Shown here: piece by piece, positions 25,420-32,402 of the stretch
How positions within the stretch are numbered: position 1 is the stretch's first letter
How the letters are laid out: each line of letters starts with the position of its first letter
Assembly: GCA_018222345.1 (NCBI GenBank)
Contig: JAAFAL010000020.1
Span: forward strand, 1-32,402
Source of the DNA: a bacterium
GTDB lineage: Bacteria > Pseudomonadota > Gammaproteobacteria > Nevskiales > OUC007
DNA length: 32,402 nucleotides
Reading direction: 5' to 3'
Notes under the pieces: model-generated
Seen by the model: the letters and a program-made list of their open reading frames with translations, nothing else
The model's database searches: none
Told to the model about the DNA's origin: nothing
Made by a program: the position numbers and the translations under genes

Positions 25420-26856
25420 ATGCGCACCGCACCGCATTTGCCAACCACACGCGCCGTATTTGCGGCGCTGGCCAGCTTGCTGCTGCTCGGCTTTTCTGCC
25501 GGCGCTCAAGCCCAGTTGCCCGACTTCGTCAGCCTGGTCAAGCAAAACAAGAACGCGGTGGTCAACATCACCACCGAGGCTTCCATCGACCGCGAGCAAA
25601 GCCAGTTCGACATCCCGGAAGACCATCCCTTCTACGACTTTTTCCGCCGTTTTGGCCCGCCAGGTGGCGCCCCACGCGGCATGCCACGCCCGGATGAGCG
25701 CCGCGCCCAAGGCCAAGGCTCGGGCTTCATCATTTCGCAAGATGGCATCGTGCTGACCAACGCCCACGTGGTGGATGGCGCCGACGAAATCACCGTGCGC
25801 CTGTCCGACCAACGCGAGTACAGCGCCGAGCTGATCGGCCAGGACGACCGCTCCGACGTTGCCGTGCTGAAGATCGAAGCCGACAGCCTGCCCACGCTCA
25901 CGTTGGGTGATTCCAGCAGTCTGGAAGTCGGCGAATGGGTGCTCGCCATCGGCTCACCGTTTGGCTTGGACTACACCGCCACGCAAGGCATCGTCTCGGC
26001 ACTCGGCCGCAGCTTGCCCAGCGACAGCTACGTGCCGTTCATCCAAACCGACGTTGCCGTCAACCCTGGCAACTCTGGCGGCCCGCTGCTTAATACGCGC
26101 GGCCAGGTCATCGGCATCAACTCGCAAATCTACTCGCGCTCGGGCGGCTACCAGGGCGTGAGCTTTGCGATTCCCATCGAAACCGCCGTGCAGGTCGCCG
26201 ACCAATTGCGCGACAAGGGCTACGTGAGCCGCGGCTGGTTGGGCGTGACCATCCAAAACGTCACCCAAGACCTGGCCAAGAGCTTCGGCATGGAGGTTCC
26301 CAAGGGCGCCTTGGTGGCCAACGTGCTGGCAGACAGCCCCGCCGACAAAGCCAAGATCGAAACCGGCGACATCATCCTCAAGTTCGACGGTAAATCGGTG
26401 CTCAACTCGGCATCCCTGCCGCCGATCGTGGGCGCAACACCGGTGGGCAAAAAGGTCAAGGTCGAGATTCTCCGCGACGGCAAGCGCAAGACGCTCACCG
26501 CCAAGCTGGACGAACTCACTGACGACGTCATCGCCGCATCACGCAACCAACCCGGCCCTGGCGAAGCCGGCACCGGCAAGCTGGGCGTCAACGTCATGGA
26601 ACTCGACGACGAGCAGCGCGAACGGCTGGGCATTGAAGAAGGTGGAGTCGTGGTCACCCGCGTCGAGCCCGGCAGCCCGGCTGCACGCAGCGAGATCCGC
26701 CGTGGCGATGTCATCCTGCGCTTGGGCCGCACCAACATCAGCGCGCCGAGTGACTTGCGCGAAGCGGTCGAAGCCGCACCGCGCGACCGGCCGATCTCGA
26801 TGTTGATTCAACGAGAACAGCAATCGTCGTTTGTGGCAGTGACGATTCCGGAGTAA
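25420..26856 (+). CDS. Periplasmic serine protease of the DegP/MucD (HtrA) family
   Basis: This is a periplasmic protease-chaperone that removes misfolded envelope proteins. I start at ATG 25420, which has AGGA upstream and yields a clean signal peptide (about 1-31, ending AGAQAQ). Of 478 residues, the trypsin-like domain has the triad His116 (TNAHVVDG), Asp146 (RSDVAVLKIEA) and Ser219 (NPGNSGGP). Two PDZ domains follow: about 255-350 (RGWLGVTIQNVTQDLAKSFG) and about 375-478 (LGVNVMELDDEQRERLG, VVVTRVEPGSPAARSEI). The FYDFFRRFGPPGG loop is typical. A strong terminator follows, so it ends its transcript. I could not identify a convincing sigma-E promoter. Confidence 0.94.
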   Translation: MRTAPHLPTTRAVFAALASLLLLGFSAGAQAQLPDFVSLVKQNKNAVVNITTEASIDREQSQFDIPEDHPFYDFFRRFGPPGGAPRGMPRPDERRAQGQGSGFIISQDGIVLTNAHVVDGADEITVRLSDQREYSAELIGQDDRSDVAVLKIEADSLPTLTLGDSSSLEVGEWVLAIGSPFGLDYTATQGIVSALGRSLPSDSYVPFIQTDVAVNPGNSGGPLLNTRGQVIGINSQIYSRSGGYQGVSFAIPIETAVQVADQLRDKGYVSRGWLGVTIQNVTQDLAKSFGMEVPKGALVANVLADSPADKAKIETGDIILKFDGKSVLNSASLPPIVGATPVGKKVKVEILRDGKRKTLTAKLDELTDDVIAASRNQPGPGEAGTGKLGVNVMELDDEQRERLGIEEGGVVVTRVEPGSPAARSEIRRGDVILRLGRTNISAPSDLREAVEAAPRDRPISMLIQREQQSSFVAVTIPE

Positions 26857-26871
26857 ACCTGCGGATATAGG

Positions 26872-26907
26872 AAAAGCCCGGCGTTGGGAGACCAGCGCCG
26901 GGCTTTT
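26872..26907. terminator. Bidirectional intrinsic terminator between degP and dedA
   Basis: A 16-bp stem (AAAAGCCCGGCGTTGG pairing with CCAGCGCCGGGCTTTT, one G-T pair) closes on a GAGA tetraloop. It is flanked by an A-run on the left and TTTTT on the right, so it can act on both the plus-strand degP and the minus-strand dedA transcripts. It starts 15 nt after the degP stop. Confidence 0.93.
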
Positions 26908-26973
26908 TCGTGATTATCGATTGCGTGTTCGATGCGTCCCAGGGCGTCACCTGTGCTGCGCACGGACAGCGGC

Positions 26974-27600
26974 TCAATCAGCCTTTTCGACAACCCGCTC
27001 CCGAACCTTGGGATCGATCAACTCCGGATGCTCGGCGGCAAACCGCCGGCCTTTACGCCAATCCGACCACCAATGCCACGCCCAGATCAGCCCGGCAACA
27101 CCAATCAATGACGCCAGCACCACGTTCTCGTAGGACTTGATGGCGGCCAGCCCGCGGGCAGCAACATCACCAAAGCTGATGGCGATCCACCCCACCAGCC
27201 CCGCCCAGATGGCGCAACCGACGATATTGAGCAGCGCGAACTTGATGCGGCTGGAGCGCATCGCGCCGAGCATGTAGGGCGTTACTGAGCGCAGGCCGTA
27301 GGCGAAGCGCAGGCCGACCATCACGCCGGCTTCGTTGCGTTTGATCCAGCGCCGCACCAGCACCGATTTCCGCCGAATTGCCGGGTGTTTGCGCAGCCAC
27401 GCAATGCCAAGCCAGCGGCCCAAGTAAAACCAACCCTGGTCACCCGTCCAGGCGCCCGCGAAACCGGCAACGATGACCCATTGCGGATCGAGATAGCCCT
27501 GAAACGCCAGGAACCCGCCGATAAGCATGGCGGTCTCGCCCTCGAAGCAGGTGCCGAGGAAGATGGCCACGTAGCCATACTGGCTGATGAAGTCGTTCAC
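26974..27600 (-). CDS. DedA-family membrane protein
   Basis: This is an inner-membrane protein of the DedA family, whose members are linked to undecaprenyl-phosphate or phospholipid flipping. The 208 residues include GYVAIFLGTCFEGETAMLIGGFLA (the family Glu near residue 21) and GAWTGDQGWFYLGRWLG. VGLRFAYGLRSVTPYMLGAMR, with the conserved Arg residues, follows. Two late membrane segments (about 128-146 and 160-177) precede a charged C-terminal tail. The ATG overlaps the stop of the metallo-beta-lactamase-fold gene by 4 nt. Which lipid it moves cannot be told. Confidence 0.88.
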   Translation of the reverse strand: MNDFISQYGYVAIFLGTCFEGETAMLIGGFLAFQGYLDPQWVIVAGFAGAWTGDQGWFYLGRWLGIAWLRKHPAIRRKSVLVRRWIKRNEAGVMVGLRFAYGLRSVTPYMLGAMRSSRIKFALLNIVGCAIWAGLVGWIAISFGDVAARGLAAIKSYENVVLASLIGVAGLIWAWHWWSDWRKGRRFAAEHPELIDPKVRERVVEKAD

Positions 27601-28463
27601 GCCGGCTGCCAGTGTTTGTCGTCGGTGGCCACCGCCTCACCATCGGCCACCAACTTGTGCAGATGCGCTGTCACCGACCGCGCGGCCAGCGGATACAGCA
27701 GGCTGGGCACGTCGGTATAGACCACCTTGACCAACTGCAAAGCAGTCTGCGCTTCACCGGTGTCGCGCAGCGCTTGCAAAATCGCTGCCTCGCGCTCCAG
27801 GCGGTGGTCGATAATGGCTTGCAGCACAGCATTTGCAGGCGATAACAAATCGCCGTGTGCCGGCGCCAACGTGTCGATGCCCAAGGTCTGCAGGCGGCGT
27901 AGCGATTCAAGATAGGCCGCCATATCCCCGTCGGGCGGCGCAATGACCACCGTGGCGCCGTCCATAACCTGATCGCCGGCAATTAGCGTGTTCTCTTGCT
28001 CAAGCAGATAGCACAGGTGATCGGCGGCATGCCCCGGCGTGTGCAGCGCTCGCAGGGTAAATTCGTCGCAGGCAACCGTATCGCCATCATCCAGATACGC
28101 ATCGGGGGCAAAGTTCTTGTCGCGCTTGCCTTGCAGGCGGATGTGATGCCCCAGCACTTGGGCGCCGGTCTCCCGCGCCAGCGTGGCGGCGCCTGGGGAG
28201 TGGTCGGGATGGGTGTGGGTGACCAGCACCCAGCGGATCTTGCCGGGCGCAGCCTGCATCACCGCATCCAGATGTTTGGTCTTGTCCACGCCGGGGTCTA
28301 TGACCGCAACCTCGTTGTTGCCAACCAGATACGTGTTGGTGCCTGGCCCGGTGAGCATGCCGTTATTTGGCGCCGTAACGCGCTGCAATAGCGGCGACAG
28401 GCGTACGGCCTGCCCGTGCGGGAAGCGCTGCGCGATGTCGCGTTTACGGGGTAACTTCAGCAT
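27597..28463 (-). CDS. Metallo-beta-lactamase-fold hydrolase, LACTB2-like
   Basis: This is a 288-residue metallohydrolase. The metal site is clear: HTHPDHSPGA (HxHxDH), the His of LHTPGHAADHLCY, AGDQVM and PAHGDLL. A C-terminal winged-helix-like part (about 215-288, REAAILQALRDTGEAQTALQLVKVVYTDVPSLLYPLAARSVTAHLHKLVADG) is typical of LACTB2-like proteins, some of which act as endoribonucleases. I start at the ATG 28463, 10 nt after the Nudix stop; an in-frame GTG (28490) and TTG (28481) upstream are alternatives that would overlap it. The substrate is not known. It overlaps dedA by 4 nt. Confidence 0.85.
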   Translation of the reverse strand: MLKLPRKRDIAQRFPHGQAVRLSPLLQRVTAPNNGMLTGPGTNTYLVGNNEVAVIDPGVDKTKHLDAVMQAAPGKIRWVLVTHTHPDHSPGAATLARETGAQVLGHHIRLQGKRDKNFAPDAYLDDGDTVACDEFTLRALHTPGHAADHLCYLLEQENTLIAGDQVMDGATVVIAPPDGDMAAYLESLRRLQTLGIDTLAPAHGDLLSPANAVLQAIIDHRLEREAAILQALRDTGEAQTALQLVKVVYTDVPSLLYPLAARSVTAHLHKLVADGEAVATDDKHWQPA

Positions 28464-28473
28464 CCGCAGCGGG

Positions 28474-29187
28474 TCAGACAAACTCGTCACCCGGCGCGGC
28501 CGGCAGGCCTGCGCCGCTGCTGGCCCAGTCCAGCAATGCGGTGGCATTGGTGAATTCGGCATAACGGCGTAGCTGCATCAGTTGCGGGAAGATGATGGGA
28601 AACTCCCCGTCAGCGTAGGCCGTCAACGCATCGTCGGGGCTTATCCAGCGCGCAGCAATGATTTCGTCGCCATCGACCTGCGGCTCGCCGTCGCAGGCAG
28701 CCATGAAAAAACGCGTGGCGTAGCGCCGCGGGCTTTGCGGCGGCGTGACCAGGTAACCGCAGAACGCCATGTCGGCCAGCGCGCCCTGAATGCCGGCGGC
28801 GCCGAGCAGGTCGGCAAAATTCTGGTCGTCGCCCAGCTCGGCAAAAATCTCACGCGCAGTTTGCGCGTCCAGCCCTGGCGCCAATCGCACCTCTTCAAGC
28901 GCTTCACGCGCCGCTGCCCACCAATAGGCATGTGGCTCGGTCTGGCAAACCAGTTGCTGGCAGGCGGTGCTGGCATCCAGGCCGGGGATGGCCGGCGCGT
29001 TGCGATCTTGCGGCTCGACAATGCCGCCGGGGAATACCCAGGCGCCGGGCGCAAAACTGGCCTTTTTGCGCCGCTGCGCCATCAGCACCTCCAGCGCACT
29101 GTCGCCGCCGCGCACCAACACAACTGCGGCCGCATCGACAGGCGTCGCGGCTTGCTCACCGCCGGCTGAGTGCTTGCGATCGAGCAT
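28474..29187 (-). CDS. Nudix hydrolase, NUDT19-like
   Basis: This is a 237-residue hydrolase of nucleotide-diphosphate-type substrates. The fold begins with AAAVVLVRGGDSALEVLMAQRR, then APGAWVFPGG. The Nudix box is stretched: the Gly of FPGG is separated by an insert of about 45 residues from AAAREALEEVRLA, which carries the metal-binding REALEE. This layout and the YLVTPPQSPRRYATRFFMA segment resemble NUDT19/RP2-like Nudix proteins, some of which act on coenzyme A or acyl-CoA. CoA as substrate is only a suggestion. Its ATG directly follows the TAG stop of the upstream lipoprotein gene. Confidence 0.85.
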   Translation of the reverse strand: MLDRKHSAGGEQAATPVDAAAVVLVRGGDSALEVLMAQRRKKASFAPGAWVFPGGIVEPQDRNAPAIPGLDASTACQQLVCQTEPHAYWWAAAREALEEVRLAPGLDAQTAREIFAELGDDQNFADLLGAAGIQGALADMAFCGYLVTPPQSPRRYATRFFMAACDGEPQVDGDEIIAARWISPDDALTAYADGEFPIIFPQLMQLRRYAEFTNATALLDWASSGAGLPAAPGDEFV

Positions 29188-29610
29188 CTAACGCGGCGCG
29201 GCAGTCCAGCCGTCGTCTTTTTTTGTAAAGCGGATGGTGGTTGTTTCGTCGTAGGTGGCGCCCGCCTTGGCATTGCGGAATTGCTTGTAGGCCGCGAAGC
29301 CCTGCTCGCCCAGGCCGCCGACGCCGTCCGACTTGACCCACTCCGACACGTCTTTGACAAGCTGCAATTGCACCTTGGCCTGCACGTCCAGCACGCCGTC
29401 GCGCACTTGGTTTTTATTCAACGTCTCGACATCGACGATTTCATATAATCCAGGGTACGCGCGCAGGCCGGGGTACCGGTTGTGCGTGGCCAGCGCGTCG
29501 CGCACACCAACGTCGATTGACGGCTGGCGCCCGGCACACGCGGCGAGCATGATGATCAGCACGGCTAGCGGCCCTGCTGCGGCTTTTTTGATCAAGGTTT
29601 GAAAACGCAT
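29188..29610 (-). CDS. Predicted lipoprotein of unknown function
   Basis: This is a protein of about 140 residues with a lipoprotein signal (FQTLIKKAAAGPLAVLIIMLAAC-AG; lipobox LAAC, Cys25). The mature part is mixed alpha/beta: VRDALATHNRYPGLRAYPGLYEI, VQAKVQLQLVKDVSEWVKSDGVGGLGEQGFAAYKQFRNAK and TTTIRFTKKDDGW. I do not recognise the family. The start at 29610 or an in-frame ATG 9 nt upstream (29619) are both possible. At 29610 the start codon overlaps that of the divergent RDD gene in the palindrome CATG. It is the first gene of a unit with the Nudix, metallo-hydrolase and DedA genes. As mature residue 2 is Ala, outer-membrane sorting is likely. Confidence 0.75.
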   Translation of the reverse strand: MRFQTLIKKAAAGPLAVLIIMLAACAGRQPSIDVGVRDALATHNRYPGLRAYPGLYEIVDVETLNKNQVRDGVLDVQAKVQLQLVKDVSEWVKSDGVGGLGEQGFAAYKQFRNAKAGATYDETTTIRFTKKDDGWTAAPR

Positions 29611-30031
29611 GGCTACCATTGTGACGCCTGCCAGCCTTTGGGTGCGGTTGGCGGCCCTATTTTACGACAGCCTGCTGGTGTTCGGGCTGTGGGTGGGCGG
29701 CACCTTTGCGCTGCTGCCATTCACCGGCGGCAAGGCCATCGCCGCAAATGAAGACTGGTATTTCATTTATCTGTTCGGGCTGGTGGCCGCGTTCTACCTG
29801 TGGTTCTGGCGCAAAAGCGGCGCCACCCTGGGCATGCAGGCGTGGCGGCTGCAATTGCGCTGCGACGACGAACAACGCATTGATTGGTCGCAAGCCATGC
29901 TGCGCCTAGTCGTCGCCTGGCTGCTGCTGGGCACCGGTTTCGTGTGGTGCTTGTTTGATGCACGGCGGCGCGCAGTCCACGACCTTGTTGCGCGCACCGA
30001 AGTTGTACGACTGCCCAAAGCCAAGCACTAG
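29609..30031 (+). CDS. RDD-family membrane protein
   Basis: This is a 140-residue inner-membrane protein with three hydrophobic segments (about 9-35, 50-67 and 95-113). The RDD family pattern is visible: RLAALFYDSLLVFGLWV (the Arg and Asp positions), WRKSGATLGMQAWRLQL and FDARRRAVHDLVARTEVV. The function of the family is poorly known; some members affect ion or sodium tolerance. The ATG at 29609 shares CATG with the divergent lipoprotein gene, and a GTG at 29621 is an alternative start. If the first start is used, each gene's promoter must lie inside the other gene. Confidence 0.82.
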   Translation: MATIVTPASLWVRLAALFYDSLLVFGLWVGGTFALLPFTGGKAIAANEDWYFIYLFGLVAAFYLWFWRKSGATLGMQAWRLQLRCDDEQRIDWSQAMLRLVVAWLLLGTGFVWCLFDARRRAVHDLVARTEVVRLPKAKH

Positions 30032-30093
30032 CCTGCTTGCAGCCGCGTGGCGGCTGATCAATCATGCCTGCAAGACGACACCCAAGTATTGCC

Positions 30094-30579
30094 ATGCGCC
30101 TCACACCACTGCTGCTTTGCCTCGCCCTGCTCGCCCCCGGCGCTGCCGCGGCCGGATCACCGAGCGATTTCGACTTCTGGTTGGGCACCTGGAACCTGAC
30201 TTGGGGCACCGATGGCAAGGGCACCAACACGGTCACCCGCGAACTCGGCGGCAAGGTCATCCAGGAACGCTTCGATGGCCGCCCATCCAGCCCGCTGGTG
30301 GGGCTGAGCGTCAGCACCTATGACGCCGAAACCGACCAGTGGAAACAAACCTGGGTCGATAACAGCGGCAGCTACCTGGACTTTACCGGCGGCCTGAATC
30401 CCGACGGCAGCATGGAATTGTGGCGCGGCGCAACCGACAAGGCTGGTGAGCCGATCCTGCAGCGGATGCTGTTCTACAACATCCGCGCCGATTCACTGGA
30501 TTGGAACTGGGAGCGCTCGGACGACGGCGGCAAGACCTGGAAGACGCTGTGGAAGATTCACTACGAGCGCGGCAATTAG
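30094..30579 (+). CDS. Secreted protein, DUF1579-like beta-barrel fold suspected
   Basis: This is a protein of about 161 residues with a signal peptide from the ATG at 30094 (MRLTPLLLCLALLAPGAAAAG). An ATG 30 nt upstream would spoil the signal. The mature part repeats short Trp- and Gly-rich strands: FDFWLGTWNLTWGTDGKG, VIQERFDGRPSSPLVGLSVSTYDAETDQWKQTWVD, YLDFTGGLNPDGSMELW and LDWNWERSDDGGKTWKTLW. This resembles the DUF1579-type calycin-like proteins, which have no settled function. No Shine-Dalgarno sequence is evident. It follows the RDD gene by 62 nt and may share its transcript. Confidence 0.75.
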   Translation: MRLTPLLLCLALLAPGAAAAGSPSDFDFWLGTWNLTWGTDGKGTNTVTRELGGKVIQERFDGRPSSPLVGLSVSTYDAETDQWKQTWVDNSGSYLDFTGGLNPDGSMELWRGATDKAGEPILQRMLFYNIRADSLDWNWERSDDGGKTWKTLWKIHYERGN

Positions 30580-30591
30580 CCCGGATGTTTT

Positions 30592-30710
30592 ACGTGATGC
30601 GCGGCGGCTGGCGCGGGATCGTTGGTTCTGGGCGCCGCTCTGGAGCGAGAAACGTAGCAATAGCTACGTTTGGAGTGAAGAGCAAGTCCAGGACGAGCGA
30701 GACAAGTCAG
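30592..30710. repeat. Dispersed repeat, inverted copy 2 of the 13094-13210 element
   Basis: Positions 30626-30688 are identical over 63 nt to the reverse complement of 13123-13185, including the hairpin AAACGTAGC-AATA-GCTACGTTT. Similarity weakens but continues to about 30592 (ACGTGATGCG) and 30710. The 12-bp terminal inverted repeats seen in copy 1 are not preserved here. It lies in a 365-bp gap with no convincing gene; short open frames through it on the plus strand are read across the repeat and are not believable. Confidence 0.72.
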
Positions 30711-30828
30711 ATGTTGTGCAAGCGATTCTTCGGTACAACTGGTTTTTTACAAAACCCTCGATTGTTGATCGTAATCATGGGCTTATAAGTTCTAACAAGC
30801 GGTCACGTGAAATATCCGGGCTACTAGC

Positions 30829-30931
30829 CCCTCACCCGCCATCGCTCCGCGCTGGAGACCTCTCCCCCGGGGAGAGGTGAATATTCCTTCTCCCTTGGGG
30901 AGAAGGTGGCGTGAAGCGCCGGATGAGGCGC
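30829..30931. repeat. REP-like hairpin repeat, CTCTCCC family (copy B, two or three hairpins)
   Basis: CCCTCACCCGCCATCGCT at 30829 leads into the hairpin ACCTCTCCC...GGGGAGAGGT (30858-30878). A second hairpin follows, CCTTCTCCCTTGGGGAGAAGG (30886-30906), then a small GGCG-TGAAG-CGCC stem. The first part is the inverse of the copy at 9497-9546. It lies just past the stop of the probable beta-barrel gene and downstream of the secreted-protein gene, in the rest of the 30580-30944 gap. Confidence 0.72.
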
Positions 30932-30944
30932 TACAGGATGGCCG

Positions 30945-31649
30945 TTAGTCGCCGAAAGTCAGCCCGAAGCCAATGCGGATGTCGCTGATTTCGAGTTCGT
31001 CGAAGGTCTCATATTCCACTAGCAAGTTGAGCCGCTCTAGCGCTGCCCAGCGCACACCGACACGAGCCAGCGTTTCGGTGTCTTCCTCGCCCTCATCGAC
31101 ATCAAACTTGATGGTTTTATAGCGTGCGAACAGTTCCACGCCTTCGATGACTTCGGCGCCCACGCCAAGCTGCAATCCCACACCGTCGCTGCTGTCGGTG
31201 TTCACAAACGGCCCGACTGTGTTGGCAGGCGCCATCTGCTCGTCGTCTTCCAACCGCACCCTAAAATCGTCGTAGCTAACTGCTAGCAGCACGTTGAAGC
31301 GATCGAGTAGCACGGTGCCCGCTCCGATGCCGACACTGGCTGACTGCACGTCCAACTCTGCGCGGCCCGGGTCTTCGGTGGCGCTGGAATCGCCATCGTA
31401 TTTGCGGACATCCACCTCGCCGATCAGCCGGCCGTAATCCCAAAAGCTGTTGGTGATCTGAAAACCGGCAGCAATATCACTGTCGGCGCTGCCATTGGCG
31501 AAGGCGCCGGAATCAATCTCCGAAACGATGTAGTGGAAATTGACGAAGCGCTCGAACACGCTGTCGGCCAACGCGGGCGGTGCTGCCAACATGAGCGCCG
31601 CGGCGCTGCATAGCCCTAAGCGGCGTGTCGAATCAAAGATGCGTGTCAT
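30945..31649 (-). CDS. Probable small outer-membrane beta-barrel protein
   Basis: This is a 234-residue protein starting at 31649, with GGAGA 6 nt upstream. The signal peptide is about 1-28 (LGLCSAAALMLAAPPALA). The mature part alternates short amphipathic strands with charged turns: FVNFHYIVSEIDSGAF, DIAAGFQITNSFWDYGRLIGEVDVRKYDGD, ASVGIGAGTVLLDRFNVLLAVSYDDFRVRLED, VELFARYKTIKFDVDEGEEDTETLARVGVRWAALERLNLLVEYETF and ISDIRIGFGLTFG. This is the look of an eight-to-ten-stranded barrel. It lacks a C-terminal aromatic residue, ending FGD. I do not know the family or ligand. A divergent 142-bp gap separates it from the hydrolase gene. Confidence 0.72.
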   Translation of the reverse strand: MTRIFDSTRRLGLCSAAALMLAAPPALADSVFERFVNFHYIVSEIDSGAFANGSADSDIAAGFQITNSFWDYGRLIGEVDVRKYDGDSSATEDPGRAELDVQSASVGIGAGTVLLDRFNVLLAVSYDDFRVRLEDDEQMAPANTVGPFVNTDSSDGVGLQLGVGAEVIEGVELFARYKTIKFDVDEGEEDTETLARVGVRWAALERLNLLVEYETFDELEISDIRIGFGLTFGD

Positions 31650-31791
31650 GGCGGGTCTCCGGCCGGTCAATCGTTGGGGGCAGCGCCTCTGCGAGCGCAT
31701 TACTTGCCGCAGTGTAATAAATCCTGCGCCCGTGTGACTGTAAGGCTGAAACCGTTATCAATCCCCCGATCACCAAAAAGGATCGAATCGC

Positions 31792-32402
31792 ATGAGTTTG
31801 TTCTTGGCAGCCAGCATGGCGGCCACCGTGTCGTTGAGCCCTTGCCACGTTTCCGGTGCTGCGCAAGCGGTGGAATGCGGCACGCTGGCTGTGCCCGCAC
31901 AACGCCCCGCAACCGCCGACGGCCGCACCTTGAAGTTGCACTTCATTCGCATTCCGGCGGCAGAGTCCGGCAACGCGCCGATCCTGTTCCTGCCCGGCGG
32001 GCCGGGCCAGGCTGGCAGCGATATTGTCGCCGTCGCCCGCGCCATCCTCGGCCCTAGCAGCCGCGCGCATGATTTGCTGATCCCGGACTTTCGCGGCACC
32101 GGCAAATCCGGCGCGCTGACCTGCAGCTTCGCCACCGACCTTGTGCAAACCGACATCGACGCCTCTGTGCGCGAAACCGCCAAGTGCCGTGACGCACTCG
32201 AAGCCGAAGGCATCGTGCTGGCCGACTACAACAGCAGCGCCATTGCCGACGACATGGCGCAATTGGTGCGCGCGCTGGGCTACGAGCAAGTGAATTTGTA
32301 TGGCGGCAGCTACGGAACCCGCGCCGCGCAGGTGATCATGCGCCGCCATCCTGAATTGGTGCGTAGCGCGGTCATGGACGGTGGGGCACCACTGGGCTTG
32401 AC
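31792..32402 (+). CDS. Alpha/beta-hydrolase, proline-iminopeptidase/TAP-like, cut by window edge
   Basis: These are the first 203 residues of a probable secreted exopeptidase. The ATG has AAGGA 8 nt upstream. A short N-terminal signal-like stretch (MSLFLAASMAATVSLSPC) leads to VECGTLAVP. Then come ILFLPGGPGQAG (oxyanion loop), LLIPDFRGTGKSGAL with Cys in TCSF, and DMAQLVRALGYEQVNLYGGSYGTRAAQ, where GGSYG is the nucleophile elbow (Ser of the triad). This set is usual for tripeptidyl-aminopeptidase-like and prolyl aminopeptidase-like hydrolases. The Asp and His of the triad lie beyond the window. The exact substrate is unknown. Confidence 0.85.
   Translation, partial: MSLFLAASMAATVSLSPCHVSGAAQAVECGTLAVPAQRPATADGRTLKLHFIRIPAAESGNAPILFLPGGPGQAGSDIVAVARAILGPSSRAHDLLIPDFRGTGKSGALTCSFATDLVQTDIDASVRETAKCRDALEAEGIVLADYNSSAIADDMAQLVRALGYEQVNLYGGSYGTRAAQVIMRRHPELVRSAVMDGGAPLGL

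Noticed and set aside
30446-30880. Plus-strand open frames running from the secreted-protein gene through the dispersed repeat
   Set aside because: They overlap a better gene in another frame and then translate repeat sequence; composition is unlike a real protein.

Overview
This GC-rich window of 32.4 kb reads as ordinary chromosome of a gammaproteobacterium. The main evidence is gene order. The genes queG (divergent), nnr, tsaE, an AmiB/AmiC-type amidase, mutL, miaA, hfq, hflX, hflK, hflC, a yjeT-like gene and purA lie in the same order as in Escherichia coli. The extra hisZ between yjeT and purA is an arrangement known from pseudomonads and relatives. The pcnB-folK-deoxynucleoside kinase-panB-panC-panD-pgi order, the LpxL-type acyltransferase and DegP/MucD fit a lineage near Xanthomonadales, Nevskiales or Pseudomonadales; the exact order is inference.

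Layout. Positions 1-12998 (minus strand) hold the nnr-to-purA superoperon: NAD(P)H repair, tRNA modification, cell separation, mismatch repair, Hfq, the HflKC complex, histidine regulation and AMP synthesis. Many junctions are ATGA or TAATG overlaps. queG (13260-14375) faces away from nnr. Positions 14363-21533 (minus strand) hold pcnB, folK, a dNK, panB, panC, panD, pgi and a DUF2937-like gene: RNA 3' polyadenylation, folate, nucleotide salvage, pantothenate/CoA and glycolysis. Positions 21687-24385 (plus) hold a FecCD permease with its ATPase (heme or cobalamin type) and a lipid A acyltransferase. A lipocalin lipoprotein (minus) and DegP (plus) diverge, and a strong bidirectional terminator follows degP. 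Positions 26974-29610 (minus) hold a tight four-gene unit: lipoprotein, Nudix hydrolase, metallo-beta-lactamase-fold hydrolase and DedA. RDD and secreted-protein genes, a probable beta-barrel protein and the start of an alpha/beta-hydrolase exopeptidase complete the window.

What stands out is not a new gene system. mutL carries an apparent out-of-frame deletion of about 110 nt that removes the GFRGEAL ATPase motif. Two copies of a 265-bp TA-flanked MITE are present, one of which split a TAATG junction between pgi and its neighbour. An intergenic inverted repeat with 20-bp arms ends 4 nt before the hflX start codon. pcnB has no ATG, GTG or TTG upstream of its conserved N-terminus. Two 63-nt identical inverted copies of a dispersed repeat lie 17 kb apart, and there are two families of REP-like hairpins. 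I saw no CRISPR array, tRNA, rRNA, prophage, transposase or recognisable defence system.
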